A stretch of DNA of 64,000 bases. Source: Neopestalotiopsis rosae (lineage: Eukaryota; Ascomycota; Sordariomycetes; Amphisphaeriales; Sporocadaceae). The stretch's first letter is position 1. Every line of letters starts with the position of its first letter. Where the stretch lies: NCBI GenBank assembly GCA_023078685.1, contig JALGAS010000008.1:2356001-2420000 (forward strand), in the 5' to 3' direction. The notes below the pieces were generated by a model. That model saw nothing but the letters and a program-made list of their open reading frames with translations. It searched no databases and was not told the DNA's origin. The position numbers and the translations under genes are program-made. This document shows, in pieces, positions 21,125 to 32,515 of this stretch.

Positions 21125-22884
21125 ATGGGTGTCGGCAGCGCATTGAGCCAGCTCGATGCGGCTCTCAGCGACCTCATCGGCCAGTGGAATGGCTATTCCA
21201 CCGGCATTGCCACGCTTCTCGTCCTGACCATTACCTACTCCATCATGTCTAGGGTAGAGCCCGATATTCACCCCATGCTACTTGCCCGCCAAGCGCAAGG
21301 CTCACCTGTGCGACAAGCGGGCGAATCTCCCGTCTATCGTGGCAACTCGGCTCCTCACGGCATGCCCCTCAATGACGGTCTCAAAGTCAAGCCCCCAGGT
21401 GCTTCAAAGTGGGCGCAGGGCAGAGATGGAGATTTGAGAGATGTCTGGAGACGAGTCGTTTCTGGTTCCGAAGAAGGTTCGGCCAAAGGTCGCATTCTCA
21501 CTGTTCAAGGCCGCGAGAAGGTCATTGAACATAAGCTGAGTACGGAATGCCCCACTATATTGTCATATGTAAACGTTGTCTAATTCCCATGCCAGGTGAA
21601 ATCACTAGAGCTATCAACTTGATCGGCCAGCACGTTTCCCAACAGGGAGGCAGCAGAGTCGCCATCTACTTGCCCAACTCTGTGGAATTGGTGGCTGCTC
21701 TCTTTGCCTGCAGCTTCTACAACTTGACAGCCATCGTCCTGCCCTTTGATGAGTCTCCCGATGCTCTAGTGTCCATGCTTCGGCAATCCAACGCCGATAC
21801 TGTCATTTCCCTCTCTGGAAGCTTCCCTTTGGACAGTGTTGTCAAGAGCTACCCGTCTCTCAAGCTTTTGGTCTGGGTTGTGGAACAAGGAAGCAGCCAT
21901 CTTGACTGGAACGAGGTTCCCGAAGGCTTTGGCGGCAAGGTCAACGTCTCCACCTGGCAAGACATTTTGCACGAAAGCCCAGTGACTGCAGGAAATGAAC
22001 TTCCCGCCGAGACCGATGCTAAGGGTACGAGCGGCGTCGTCTTCTTCTGGAAGTCAAAGGCTGGCACCCAGGAAGAAATGGTTGAATTCACCCAAAAGAA
22101 CTTGAGTTCGGCCATTGCTGCCCAGCTGGCTGCCATTCCGACTACGCAACGTCTCTCGCCTGCCGATCTCTTCCTCTCAGCTGCTCCCTTGTCGGCATCT
22201 TTCCCTCTGACTGTCACTCTGGCCGCCTTGTACTCGAATGCATCAGTCGCTTTCAACTCTGTTGCTGGCTCAGTTGCCGATATTGTCCTTGCTACTGGCG
22301 GTATTGCGCCGACCGTCATTGTCACGACTCCGCAGACAATTGAAAAGATGCACTCCGAGGCTTCTAGCAAGATTACATCCGCCTTGACCTCGGCGTCACA
22401 CTGGGTTCAGGCACGTAGCCTCGTTCAAAACGGTGCTATGCCGGTTGCTTCTTTCCTCAGCTCTTACAATGACAAGCTCAAGCCTCTCATTGGCACGACT
22501 CCTGGCAAACTGCGTCTCGTCTATGTTGCGGAAGCTGCTGGTTCAGGCACACCAGTCTTGAGCGAGCGCACTATTTCCAACTCGCGCATCTTCTTTGGAG
22601 CCCGCGTTATCTATGCCTTCACTGCCGCCCGAGTTGCCGGTGCCATTGCTCAGACACAATTCAACGACTATCGCGTCCACGGTGACGGTAAGGGATGTCA
22701 CTTTGGCCCACCTCTCAGCAGCGTGGAGATTGTTCTGAAGGACAGCGGCAGCCACAAGACTTCGGAAGACGGTCAAAAGATTGAAGGCGACATTAACGTC
22801 CGCGGACCGGCGGTTGCGGGCGGCGCCACGTCTTTGGGCGTTGTTGGAAAGATCAGGGAAGACAACACCCTGGCTTATCCTTGA
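21125..22884 (+). CDS. degenerate adenylate-forming (ANL/AMP-binding) domain protein with N-terminal membrane segment
   Basis: The exons are 21125-21539 and 21596-22884 (567 residues). A hydrophobic segment (about residues 26-42) suggests membrane attachment. From about residue 135 the sequence follows an acyl-CoA/AMP-ligase N-domain (RVAIYLPNSVELVAALFACS, then NLTAIVLPFDES). Where active enzymes have the Ser/Thr/Gly-rich P-loop (SGTTGxPKG), this protein has GTSGVVFFWKSKAGTQEE, and it stops after a GDINVRGPAVAGG-like segment without the C-terminal lid domain that carries the catalytic Lys. I infer a non-catalytic scaffold or lipid/nucleotide sensor rather than a ligase. Whether the C-terminus is complete is uncertain, although the stop is clean and the neighbouring sequence shows no continuation. 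Family resemblance is clear; function is unknown. Confidence 0.75.
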
Positions 22885-23447
22885 AGAAATCTCGTGTATA
22901 TAGAAAATGGTCTGCGCTAGTATAATTGGTGATGGATATTTACAGGTGCGGTAGATATAATTCAGAAGCGATATGCTGAAGTCTCTTTGCAATTGCGTCA
23001 TACTTGACAACTACATAAAGATATGTAAATTTTATTCACTTGGATTGAACCTCGTCTGACGTCTTGATTTACTCCGTGATTTATCCTCCGTTGGAGCATA
23101 AAGACTTGGAGGGTTTGTAATCATCAGCATACAAGCCCCACAATTAATAGAACAATTATTAGTAGTTCTATACTCCTTAACATTGAAATGCTTATTCGTT
23201 ATGGTCACAAGAGGTGTTTGGATTACCGAGAAACGGCATTCATCAGTAGAAAGCAATAAATCCACGGGCAGTTATGACCAAGCAAATGAGGTCGATTCAA
23301 AAGAACTGAAATGGGAAATAAATATATCTTCTTGAGCACCATCCCAAAGTAATTAGTGTTCTCACCGATTCAGGGCAGCACAACGTTTCAAATTTCTTGC
23401 CTTATTTCTCGAATCTGACTTTTTACACTTTAAGTTGTAATAAGAAG
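22885..23447. promoter_or_regulatory. intergenic spacer, upstream of the MDR reductase
   Basis: 563 bp, AT-rich, between two genes on the same strand. It contains the 3' untranslated region of the left gene and the promoter of the right one. No other feature is recognised. Confidence 0.45.
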
Positions 23448-24776
23448 ATGGCAGTTTCCAAAGCAATCTACCTCGAGGAAACCGGCGAACTGACCGTCCA
23501 CGAAATCACCGAAACCTACACTCCGACGGACCAGCAGTCTCTCGTCTCGGTCAAGTACTCGGCCATCAATCCGGCTGACCTGCGCCATTACTACATTGGA
23601 TTCCATTCATACGTCGCAGGCTATGAGGTATGTAGTTTCAGGTGCTTTCTTGACAGAACCTCAGCCCCCCAAGAGTTGAATTCGTTTGTTTATTTTTAAC
23701 GCCTCGATTTCTTTTATTTAGTACATTGGACCAGTCGTGGCCACGGGTCCCAACTCACCGTTCCAAGTAGGCGATGTCGTCTTTGGCATTGCCCAAGTCG
23801 GCCACCGACGCCCCCTGCACGCTGGTGCGCACCAAGACTTTGTGCTCGCCGAGCCGCTCATGACGTACAAGGTCCCTCCCCACGTCCAGGCAGACGAGAA
23901 GGAGTGGCCGCGGGCCGTGGGATGGTCGGTAGGGGTGAGGACCGCCCTCGATGCCCTTTTCAACTGCATGGGCTTTGGGCTGCCTGGCCTCGAGGGCCAG
24001 GTCCGCGATCCTGAAAGCTGGGTCTTGGATGGTGTTGATCCGAGGGGAAAGGCTCTGTTGATCGTGAGTGACTTGACAAGCAGCTTTTCTTCATATTTCC
24101 ATGAGTCTCTAAGAAAAGAGAGACTTGTCTTCAGTGAGTCACAAAACTGACATATTGCACTTGACAGTGGGGAGCCTCGAGCTCCGTTGGCCTCGCGACA
24201 CTGCAAATCGCCCGTACCGCCGGCTTCTCCCCGATCCTGGTCACGGCGTCGCCGCACAACCACGCCAAGCTCACGGAGCTGGGCGCCACGGCCTGCTTCG
24301 ACCACCGCTCGCCCACCGTCGTCTCCGAGATCCAGGCCGCCGTGGCGAGCGCCTCGTCGGGCGGCGACAAGAAGCCCCTCGCCGCCATCTTTGACGCCGT
24401 GACCGTGGGCACCGGCTTTGCCGAGCCGCCGTCGGTCGAGCCGCTGGACCTCGGCAAGTCCAGTCCCGCCCTCGCCCGGCAGTGCCTGAGCCCCGGCGTG
24501 GCCAAGGAGGACGCCAAGCTGTGCGCTACCCTCGCTGTCGAGTTTGACCCCGACTGGACCTTTTGCATGGCACCCCGCGATCCGGAGGCGACGCCCCTGT
24601 TCCACCAGAGGCTGGAGTCGGGCATGGCGTGGTTCCTGGCGCACGCGCTGGAGATGGAGTATACCGTTCCCAAGGTAAGGATCGTCCACGGCGCCGAGGA
24701 GGGGCGCCGCATGATTAAGGAGGTTTTTGATGGCAAGGTTAGTATGGAGAAGGTTGTTATCCAACATCCCATGTAG
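23448..24776 (+). CDS. MDR-family NAD(P)H oxidoreductase (enoyl-reductase / zinc-binding-oxidoreductase-like)
   Basis: A medium-chain dehydrogenase/reductase of 376 residues; exons 23448-23627, 23722-24063 and 24168-24776. The N-terminal GroES-like domain has VKYSAINPADLRHYY and a GYEYIGPVVATG turn. The Rossmann part begins WGASSSVGLATLQIARTAGF (from about residue 175), an NADP-type AxxGxxG loop. The catalytic and structural zinc-ligand Cys residues of alcohol dehydrogenases are absent, which places it with quinone oxidoreductases and trans-enoyl reductases such as those acting with fungal polyketide synthases. No polyketide synthase is in the window, so the substrate is unknown. The last exon is much richer in C/G-ending codons than the first. 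Confidence 0.82.
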
Positions 24777-25205
24777 TTGGAATACGGTTGGGGTCTGGTA
24801 GATCTACTATGAAGCAATGGCACTGAATTATCATGTGGTGGGCAAGTTCATATCAGTTGAAGCAAGCTATTATGTAGTCAAGAAGACATTCGTTGAAGAC
24901 AGTCGGCATTCATTCCCATGAGTTACGAGTGAAATCGAATAACTTGTTAATGAATATCTATATCCTGACTCATATCCATGCTCTTTCTCCCCTGCGTTGG
25001 CAATCTTTTTATCAAGAACATCCATGTATGCTAACTTAAACCAAATCATGATAAATACTCCTCTATCTGGAAAGTGCAATATTAGGTCATCCAAATATAT
25101 ATAATATAATATCAATTTTATCCATCCCGGCACGAAGTTGAAATTCGTCTTGATGCAATCGTACTTCGCCCTGAACAGAGTCATCAAAACTCGCCGTCTC
25201 CTTTT
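24777..25205. other. convergent 3' spacer (MDR reductase / BCS1-like)
   Basis: 429 bp of AT-rich sequence between converging stops. It includes an AT run at 25090-25120. No gene is recognised. Confidence 0.5.
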
Positions 25206-27246
25206 TTACTGAACCTGCAAAACCTTTGACTTGGACGCCTTCTGCTGCAGCATGGCCTCGACCCACTTGTCGGCCTCGTCGACGGCCTTGAGCGGGTGCT
25301 TCTTGCGCTTGAGCAGGTAGCCTTGGATCTCGGCCGGGGAGAAGCGGCCGTCGGGGATCTTGCCGGCAAACCGCCTGGCCACGGCCGGCAGCTCCTCGAC
25401 CGAGATGTCGAGCTCGCCCGACTTGAGCGCGCTGTCCGTCTCGGGCGCCACCACCTCGCCGTTCTTGCTGTTGCTGGCGTCGGCGTTGGCGTTGGCCTTA
25501 ATTGTCGCCGTCGCTGATCCGTTCTCATAACCACCCTTGACGTGTCCGTTGCCCGTTGCCGCCGGGCGGTGCTGCTGCCGACCCTGATCGGCCTCGTACA
25601 TGCGGATAAAGAGCTCCTCGACCTGCGCGTGCGTGGCATTGGTGAAGCCGACCTGGAGATCGACGCGGCCGGGCCGGATGAGGGCCTCGTCGAGGGACTC
25701 GGGCACGTTGGTGGTCATGATGAGGACGCGCCCCTCGTGCGAGGCGACGCCGTCAATGGCGTTGAGCAGGCCCGAGAGCGAGATGCCCTTTTTCTCGTCG
25801 TTGCCCTCCTTCTTGAGCGCCTTGGCCAGGTCGCTTACTTTCCAGTCGTTTGGTGTATCCTTTTCATTGTTCTCACCACTGTTGCCGCCGCCGTTGCCGC
25901 TGCGATCGCCACGCCCACGACCACGACCATTTTTGTTGGTGTCGTCGTCTTTTCGATCGGCGTGGCTCTTGCTGACCTCGTCGTCTGGCCGTTTCAGACC
26001 AGCCGTGTCAATATCTTCCAGAAGGACGATACATCGCCGTGGCAGACTGCTAAAAAGAGCACTCAGATCTTCTTCCGTCAAAGATGGTTCCAAGAGCGAG
26101 ATAACATAGATATCTAGTCCAAAAACACCAGCCAGGGCAAAGGAGAGAGATGTTTTTCCGGTACCCGGCGGGCCGTAAAAGAGATAACCCCGGCGCAGTG
26201 GGATGCCGCGGTTGGCGTACCAGCGCGGTGTGGCCGGGTGCAAGTACTCATTGATATCGCCAAGCACATTAGCCTTTTGCTGGTTGTCTAGCACCACTGT
26301 CTTCATGTCACGAATGGGCCGGTCAGCCACCTGCTGCCAGCAGTGACGCGTACCAAAGCGGCGGAGGTTCTGCGGGCTAGGCCTCTTTACTATCGTCCTC
26401 GCGTGATGGCTGTCATAGTAGGCTTCCTTGACATGTCTCAAGAGCTCTTTGATAGGTTCTTATAACGCTTTTGGTTAGCAGTGGACTCAAGGATAAAGCT
26501 GCTTCCTTTCTTTGGATTGTACTCACTAGGATTGCGGCCAAAGCATGAGATGATCAGGTCTTCTTTATCCTTGAACGATAAACCGGTACTAGGGCCATCG
26601 TCGAAGATGGATTCCTGTTTCCGATGAAGTCTATAACGCGTACCATTCCATTTAAAGCCGTGCACTCCAACAGCTGGAATAAAGCGAGGTGGCTATAACG
26701 TAAAATTTATTAGAATTGTGTGTGTGGAGGAAAATTTCAGTTTATAAATCGACTTACAGCTCTAGCTTCCTGGTTTGAAAAGTTGAGATAATTACCAGTC
26801 GTGTCCCTCGAAACGTTGGTTGCATCCTCATCTTCCCACGCTGTTTTGCTGACCGTCTCCGCTGTAAGCGATCTCGAGTGAACGAGGTAGGGCTGCTGAG
26901 CTAGCCATCTCATTAGATGAATGTAAATATCGTCAGTGCTACTGATGTGAATATTGCTCATCAGGTTCTCGGCCACAAAGGCGTAGACGGTCGAGTATAC
27001 TTGGCGTGCAAGCTTGTTGACGGCCCATATTATACCAAATATGGTCAGTATCCAAGTGACGTCGAGGCCCAACGAGTTGCCCACAAAGCTATAAACCGGT
27101 ACCAAAGCGCGCAGGCCCAAGAGTGGTAGTAATGTTTCGGCCAAGTTCCCATGCATTTGTCCGTGACTTGATACGTTCTCGGTCATTGTAGTTCCATTCT
27201 CGACCACAGTGGGGAGAGCCCCTCGGAGTATAGAGTTTAAATCCAT
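25206..27246 (-). CDS. BCS1-like AAA ATPase (mitochondrial-type chaperone family)
   Basis: The exons are 27246-26758, 26692-26527 and 26458-25206 (635 residues). A membrane segment at about 62-79 is followed by the BCS1 N-terminal domain (PPRFIPAVGVHGFKWNG near 164-180) and one AAA domain: Walker A GPPGTGKT (314-321), Walker B CIVLLEDIDTA (361-371), sensor-type MTTNVPESLDEALIRPGRVD. BCS1 itself translocates the Rieske iron-sulfur protein into complex III. Filamentous fungi carry many paralogues of unknown role, and this one has a 45-residue Arg/Gly/Asn-rich insert right after Walker B (about 378-422) plus a long low-complexity segment before the C-terminal helix, so it is probably a paralogue, not the complex III factor. 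The ATG at 27246 is chosen because the open frame above it starts only with TTG. Confidence 0.85.
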
Positions 27247-29340
27247 GCGTGTGTCCTCGGAAGGATGTGATGACTTGACCTCTTTGTTCAAGTATAAAAG
27301 CAATGAATTCCACCCAAACTAAACAAACCGTGTATTAAACTAAAGAATCGCAACAGTATTGGAAAAGGGTCAATTCAATGATGCTCATGTACCTTTTGTA
27401 CTTGGATGGCAGTGGCGACTGGAGTCCTGGACGCAGATCGTGTGTGGGAGGCTCCCTCTTTGTTGCGTGCCAGCCAGCAGCATAGCCGCCTTACTTTATA
27501 ATCATAGGTAATGGTGGAGAATACAAGACCCCAGATAAGTGGCGAAACTCCGTTCTCGCAGGGAGATTAGTGTACTTTGTTCGTGATTTTCAGTGCACGC
27601 ACTGAGGCTTAACGGCACATAGGGATAACTACAGGGCTTCACATCGCAGCAATGATTCTAATTCCCTTCTATAATTTGCTCTAGCTGCAGTGAACTTTCA
27701 GGCAGTAGCTTATTGAGTCACTCGCAGATTTTGTTTTTCTAGATGACGTCGTCAGCAAGAAGCCTAGAAGCCAAAAGTGCGCGAGGGGTAGTTGTAGGCT
27801 CCAGCTCATTACGACTATAATCTACATTATTAGTGTATCTCTTCTTCTCGTGATCAAAGTCTACTTCCCGTTCATTTAGTACTATCCCCTGTAGAAGAGC
27901 TTGGTACACTAAGTTCCCTTGATTTATAGAGGGTGCTGCAGCCTCTCCAGGCGCCTTCATGCCGAGTTAGGTGTATCCATGCTCACTGAAGTATACAAAG
28001 CTGTATACGGATTATTACAGGGTCCACCCGACCCATGAACACGTAACGGGTGCTGCGCCAAGATAAGTCATGACTATATCCTGGCGTGCCTGGGTAGTAT
28101 TCTGCATGTCAGCGCGTGGTAACAGGCCAATACATACAACGGTAACACCGATGGCGAGAAAGAAAAAGAGGTAGCCTTATTTGCTTGGAATACGCTTGGT
28201 TTTAAGTATTCCTGTCATTCGCCAGAACGGGATACTCGAAAATGGGCCTCCGATGCTCATGCCAAGGCAGCAGTCAGCATGCACGCATGAGCCACTATGA
28301 CTCGTCGGTTGGGCTGCATATTATGGCGGGGTATAGACCACTATTGCCCGCCTGGAACACTGCGTTATGTTCTCGTTCAGGCACTGGATTCCAGGTTCTT
28401 GGGAACAGTTTTAACAAATCACAGTTGTGTTGTCCCTTGGAATAAGGTTCCCAGAATCTCTGCCTGCTGCCTAGCAATCTGCCTTGCAATCTGCCTTACC
28501 ATAGATGAATAACAAGTGATATAGGCCGTGGCAATACTCTACATAGTATACTCTGTCCATCCGTCTAAGTCGTTCCGAGCTCCGATCCCGAGTTAACGGA
28601 TGCCTGCAGCAGCTCGGCCGGGTTTACCAGTAATATGCAGATGAAGAGTCACGAGGAAGCACATTGCGGTAATCATCTATAGTGTTATGTTGTACTACAG
28701 TATACTTTATGGTGATTTGGAGATAGCGGAAACCGGTCCGAACCAAACCAGCCCCCAGTTGTCGGATCCAACTTGCAGCCAATTTATGTGCCTGTGCTGC
28801 ACTATATCGTGTCTATTGGTCTTTCAATGCACATAAGACGACCAAGCATGTCGGAACAACTCAGATATGCATTTTCTTGATTTCCATGGATGGTCTCGAC
28901 CACTGTCTGTTCTACTACTTGCTTCTTCGACGTGTAGTGCCTATCTCTATATGGAGTGGGTATTCCTCTACTCTCCGACAATCATCTGACCTATATCTTC
29001 TTCTACGACTCGATAAGAGGGCTGAATAGACCGATCAATGTACGTGAACTCTAGTATTGCATGCATAGCTCAATGCAGGAAACTGTAGAGTCCAACGTCC
29101 TGTCCCTTGTTTCGGCAGCCTCGTGACACGACGCGAATTTACCCTGGCCGTCCTAGCAGGATTGAATTGTCGGCTTGCCCCTTCTCTGATCTCCGGCTCG
29201 ACTCTTCCGATCCGACTCGCATCGATGTATTGTTGCTGCATCCAGCACAAGGAGACCGGGCTGGACTACTGCTGCAGCTCAGTGGCATGGGAGTGCCAAG
29301 GTTGCTCATGGGGGAAAGATGTTAATCACTGCGATCCTCA
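27247..29340. other. intergenic region with no confirmed gene
   Basis: 2.1 kb between the start of the BCS1-like gene and the 3' end of pwp2. It holds one ATG-started 73-codon frame on the minus strand (27739-27960, separate entry). A short direct repeat, GCAATCTGCCTT, lies in the segment 28475-28500. No transposon ends or structural RNA were recognised. Confidence 0.4.
27739..27960 (-). CDS. small open frame of unknown status
   Basis: An ATG-initiated frame of 73 codons, MKAPGEAAAPSINQGN to a TAG, mostly polar with no signal peptide, Cys motif or domain. Codons are more A/T-ending than in neighbouring genes, which would fit a decayed element or chance. I cannot assign a function. Confidence 0.15.
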   Translation of the reverse strand: MKAPGEAAAPSINQGNLVYQALLQGIVLNEREVDFDHEKKRYTNNVDYSRNELEPTTTPRALLASRLLADDVI

Positions 29341-32179
29341 TTACTCCAATCCTATCCACTCGTCTTCAGAGACACCCTCTTCTTGCTGCAGGATATCAGC
29401 CAGAGTTTCTCCGCCAGCAGGCATCAGAAGGTTAGTGGCGCCGTCAGAGCCGCCAGCGATAGATAGCTGTGCTTTCGAATCTTCACTCTTGTCCTTGGCT
29501 TGGCCAAGCAGGTAGTCCACCATGTAGACGTTCTCGTCTGCAAGTCTTCGAATATCGTCCCTCATTTTGGTAATGGCTCTTGCAACAACACGTAGCTCGA
29601 CATCTACCTTGCTGCGGTTGGCAATAAGCCACTTTCCGTGCTTGTCCATGAGAGCCTTGATCCATAGAAGACAGAATTCCATGTGGGGAGACTCTTCGGT
29701 CTGCGCGGCCACAAACCTTAACAGCCTTGAAACGTAGACTGATGGGAATTGCTCAACGACGAGAGGGATTTCCGTATAAGGAATGGCCTGGAACACCCTC
29801 TTGATCAAGCCAGCCTCGTTGAGACGGAACGCCATGACGAGTGCTTTCAAATAATCTTGATCATTCTCCAAGACGGCGAGCGTAGAGGCGGGTGTGATTT
29901 CAATGTTGAGGTCGAACGGATCGAATTGCAAGTTGTTGTCGAGGCTGTAAATTAACAGACCTTCCGTGGAAGCCGCGCAAAACGACGTTCCAGCCGGCGA
30001 GAAGCCAACACCAGTGACCTTGACTTCTGGGTTCTTTTTCCTGGCAGATGGGTCGCCACGTTTTGATCCGGGCAACAAGGTGTCCTTTCGTGCTTCGCGG
30101 TCCGAGTTTTCGCCCTCATCATCCAGAAGTCCTTCAGGTCCGGCTTCAGTGAGCAGCTTGCTGTTGAGAAATTCTTGCGTTCCCGACAAGGACAAGTTGA
30201 CACTGACTGTGTACTTCTTGAGAAGCACCATTGTGTTTACAGAGTATAAACAGATATACTTGCTCGTGCCGGCGGCCAATAGGCAGCTGCCGTCTGTGCT
30301 GTATCTGATGGTATCGAAGCTTTTGTTGCCGGTGACATTTGCAGCAGTTCTGCGATCTGTGACCTTGCGACCTCCTGAAACGTCTCGTCGCCCATCAAGA
30401 CCAGAGACCTGTTCCGCTTCTGATATGGACCAGAAAGTCAACTGTCCATCTAGAGTCGAAATTGCCAGCTGTTCCGAGTCGGGCCTGATGGCAATGTCGA
30501 GAACATCCGACTGCAACTGCAATGGCTCACTCGTCTGGGTTCGATCAAAGATAGACCAGATCCTTGCAGTCTTGTCCCAACTACCACTGACCAGCAGACC
30601 GCCGTTGGGCGCAAAAGCGAGGGAAGAAATCGGACCCTCATGTCCAGACATCTGATCGAGCAATTGTCCCGTTTGTACAGACCAAATGTGAATATCGAAG
30701 GAGTCACGAGATCCGGCTGCCACAACTTCACCGCTAGGGTCCACAGCCATGCAATCCCACTGAAGTCTTGTTGGCGCAGTAAATGTCCTGAAGTTTCGGT
30801 ACCTGATCAGATCCCACGCTCGTACGGACCCGTCAAAACTCGAAGTGAATAGCACATTTCCCTTCTTGGCAAATTCGCAAGCCGTCACGCCACTGGTGTG
30901 TTCTGTGAATGTGACAATACAGAAACCCGAGTCGACATCCCAAACCTTGATCTTTCCGTCGTCGGCTGTTGTAATAATGCGCTGTCCGTCGGGAGAGTAC
31001 ACAAGCGAGTTGATGGAGTCGAAATGTCCCTGCTGCTTCAAAATGTATGATTCAGACTGCCATTCCCATACAAGGAGCTGGCCAAGTTTTGAAGCTCCAA
31101 AAGCCAGCCACTCTCCACTCTGGTTGATTGTGACAAAGTCTATGTCATTTTGGGAGATGCTGAGCGTGTGGATCATGTTGAATTCGGGCATCTCGTACAG
31201 ACCGAAGATACCGTTCGAAAAGCCTGCCACCAGCAGATTCGAGGGCGCATGGTAAGATGCGCATCGCACAGTCGCATTGCCCTGCATGAAATAATGCTTC
31301 TGCACAATCCTCCATTGCATGTCGCTCTCATCCTCCATTTCGTCATCCGAGTCTTCTGGCGGTGGAGCATTTGGGCTGCGTGTATACTGCCAGTCGAAAA
31401 CGGCACCATCCTTGCTCACTGTATAAATTGTTTCTTGGTTCTTGGAAAACCAGGCGCCAATCACTGCCTGCTTGTGGCCGGACAATACTGTAGGCGTGAA
31501 TCCGTCCTCTGGATTCAAGCTCCATATCCGAGCAGTCAGATCCTTTGACGCGGTCAAGAAGAATCTCGAGTCGGGAGACCACTCAATGTGTCGAACATCA
31601 TCGAAATGACCGGTGTGCGTGTGGTGGCGGACAAAGGGAGCAAACTCGAGCTCGCCCTCGGCGTTGGCGTCTGGAGTGGATGGCACCTGCCATACTTCGA
31701 TCTTGCGACCGAGTCCGACGGCGAAGTGGCGACCAGAGGGAGAGAAGGCGAGCGCTGTCACCTTGGATCGGAAAGAGAAGTGGTAGATTGGGACTCGGCG
31801 AGGCACGTTTGTCAAAATAGCTTGCCCATCGTCGTCAACGGAGAGGAGGAGGTTGCCCTGCGGCGTGAGACCGATGCGAGCAATGTTCTTGCGGTGGGCA
31901 AAGGGCAGAGTGTGAGATTTGTTCCTATATCAAATCAGAGGTGTGATCTATAGCCGACCATCCCGGGCGGACAGCTACTCACTCGACAAGGTTGAAGACC
32001 GTGACACGATTCGAAACTGGTGAGAAAAGGCAGGTACCGTCGGGGCTATACAGCAGGTTACCCTGGCAGTAAACTGTGCCCAGCAGGTTTGAAAACTAGA
32101 GAGGAGAGGCAGTGTCAGCGGATAGTCTCGTTTGGGTGCAGGCTTTCCTGTGAGTAATTACCTTGAAATCCGTCTTCAT
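29341..32179 (-). CDS. pwp2: Pwp2 (Utp1), UTP-B subunit of the small-subunit processome
   Basis: A WD40 scaffold of the UTP-B complex that assembles with U3 snoRNP on the 5' external spacer of pre-rRNA in the nucleolus. The exons are 32179-32162 (only 18 nt, MKTDFK), 32095-31983 and 31924-29341, giving 904 residues. The exon joins restore FSNLLGTVYCQGNLLYSPDG and VENKSHTLPFAHRKNI. Two beta-propellers are visible from repeats such as VRHIEWSPDSRFFLTASKD, INSLVYSPDGQRIITTADD and ISSLAFAPNGGLLVSGSWD. An Asp/Glu-rich loop follows the fourth repeat. The Utp12 helical C-terminal domain spans about 734-850 (LNEAGLIKRVFQAIP). It is 336 bp downstream of vps3 on the same strand. Confidence 0.95.
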
Positions 32180-32515
32180 TGTTACGGTCTCTCCATGCTC
32201 ACCATCGAATTGAAGCTGGCGCAAATGCGTCAACTGAATGCGCCGGCCTATGCACCTCCAACTTTTTTTTCTTATCGCTTATCGGCGACCTGGAAGGTAG
32301 ACAGGTGGGCTGTAGTGGGGCGGCTCAGCCAAGCTAAGGATGCAGTCAAGTTCATGTGGAGACATCTATTGACACCATCCATATAAACCAGCCTTGTAAG
32401 TTGAGATTATAGCTTATGCATTCGTTTCTTCACTTGGCAGGTATCGAGCGCAAACATCCATCTGGATCGAGAAATTATGATTTCAGCATTCAAATGAATG
32501 CCCCAGATTTCTCTT
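32180..32515 (-). promoter_or_regulatory. pwp2 upstream spacer with two GATAAG-type cores
   Basis: This 336-bp spacer between the vps3 stop and the pwp2 start must contain the pwp2 promoter. On the minus strand the segment 32271-32285 reads CCGATAAGCGATAAG, two GATAAG cores. GCGATAAG differs by one base from the yeast PAC motif (GCGATGAG) of ribosome-biogenesis genes. Whether it acts as a GATA site, a PAC variant or neither is open. Confidence 0.3.

Noticed and set aside
16885..24776. Secondary-metabolite cluster (monooxygenase plus enoyl-reductase-like MDR gene)
   Set aside because: No polyketide, peptide or terpene synthase is present, and pom34 and another non-biosynthetic gene lie between them.
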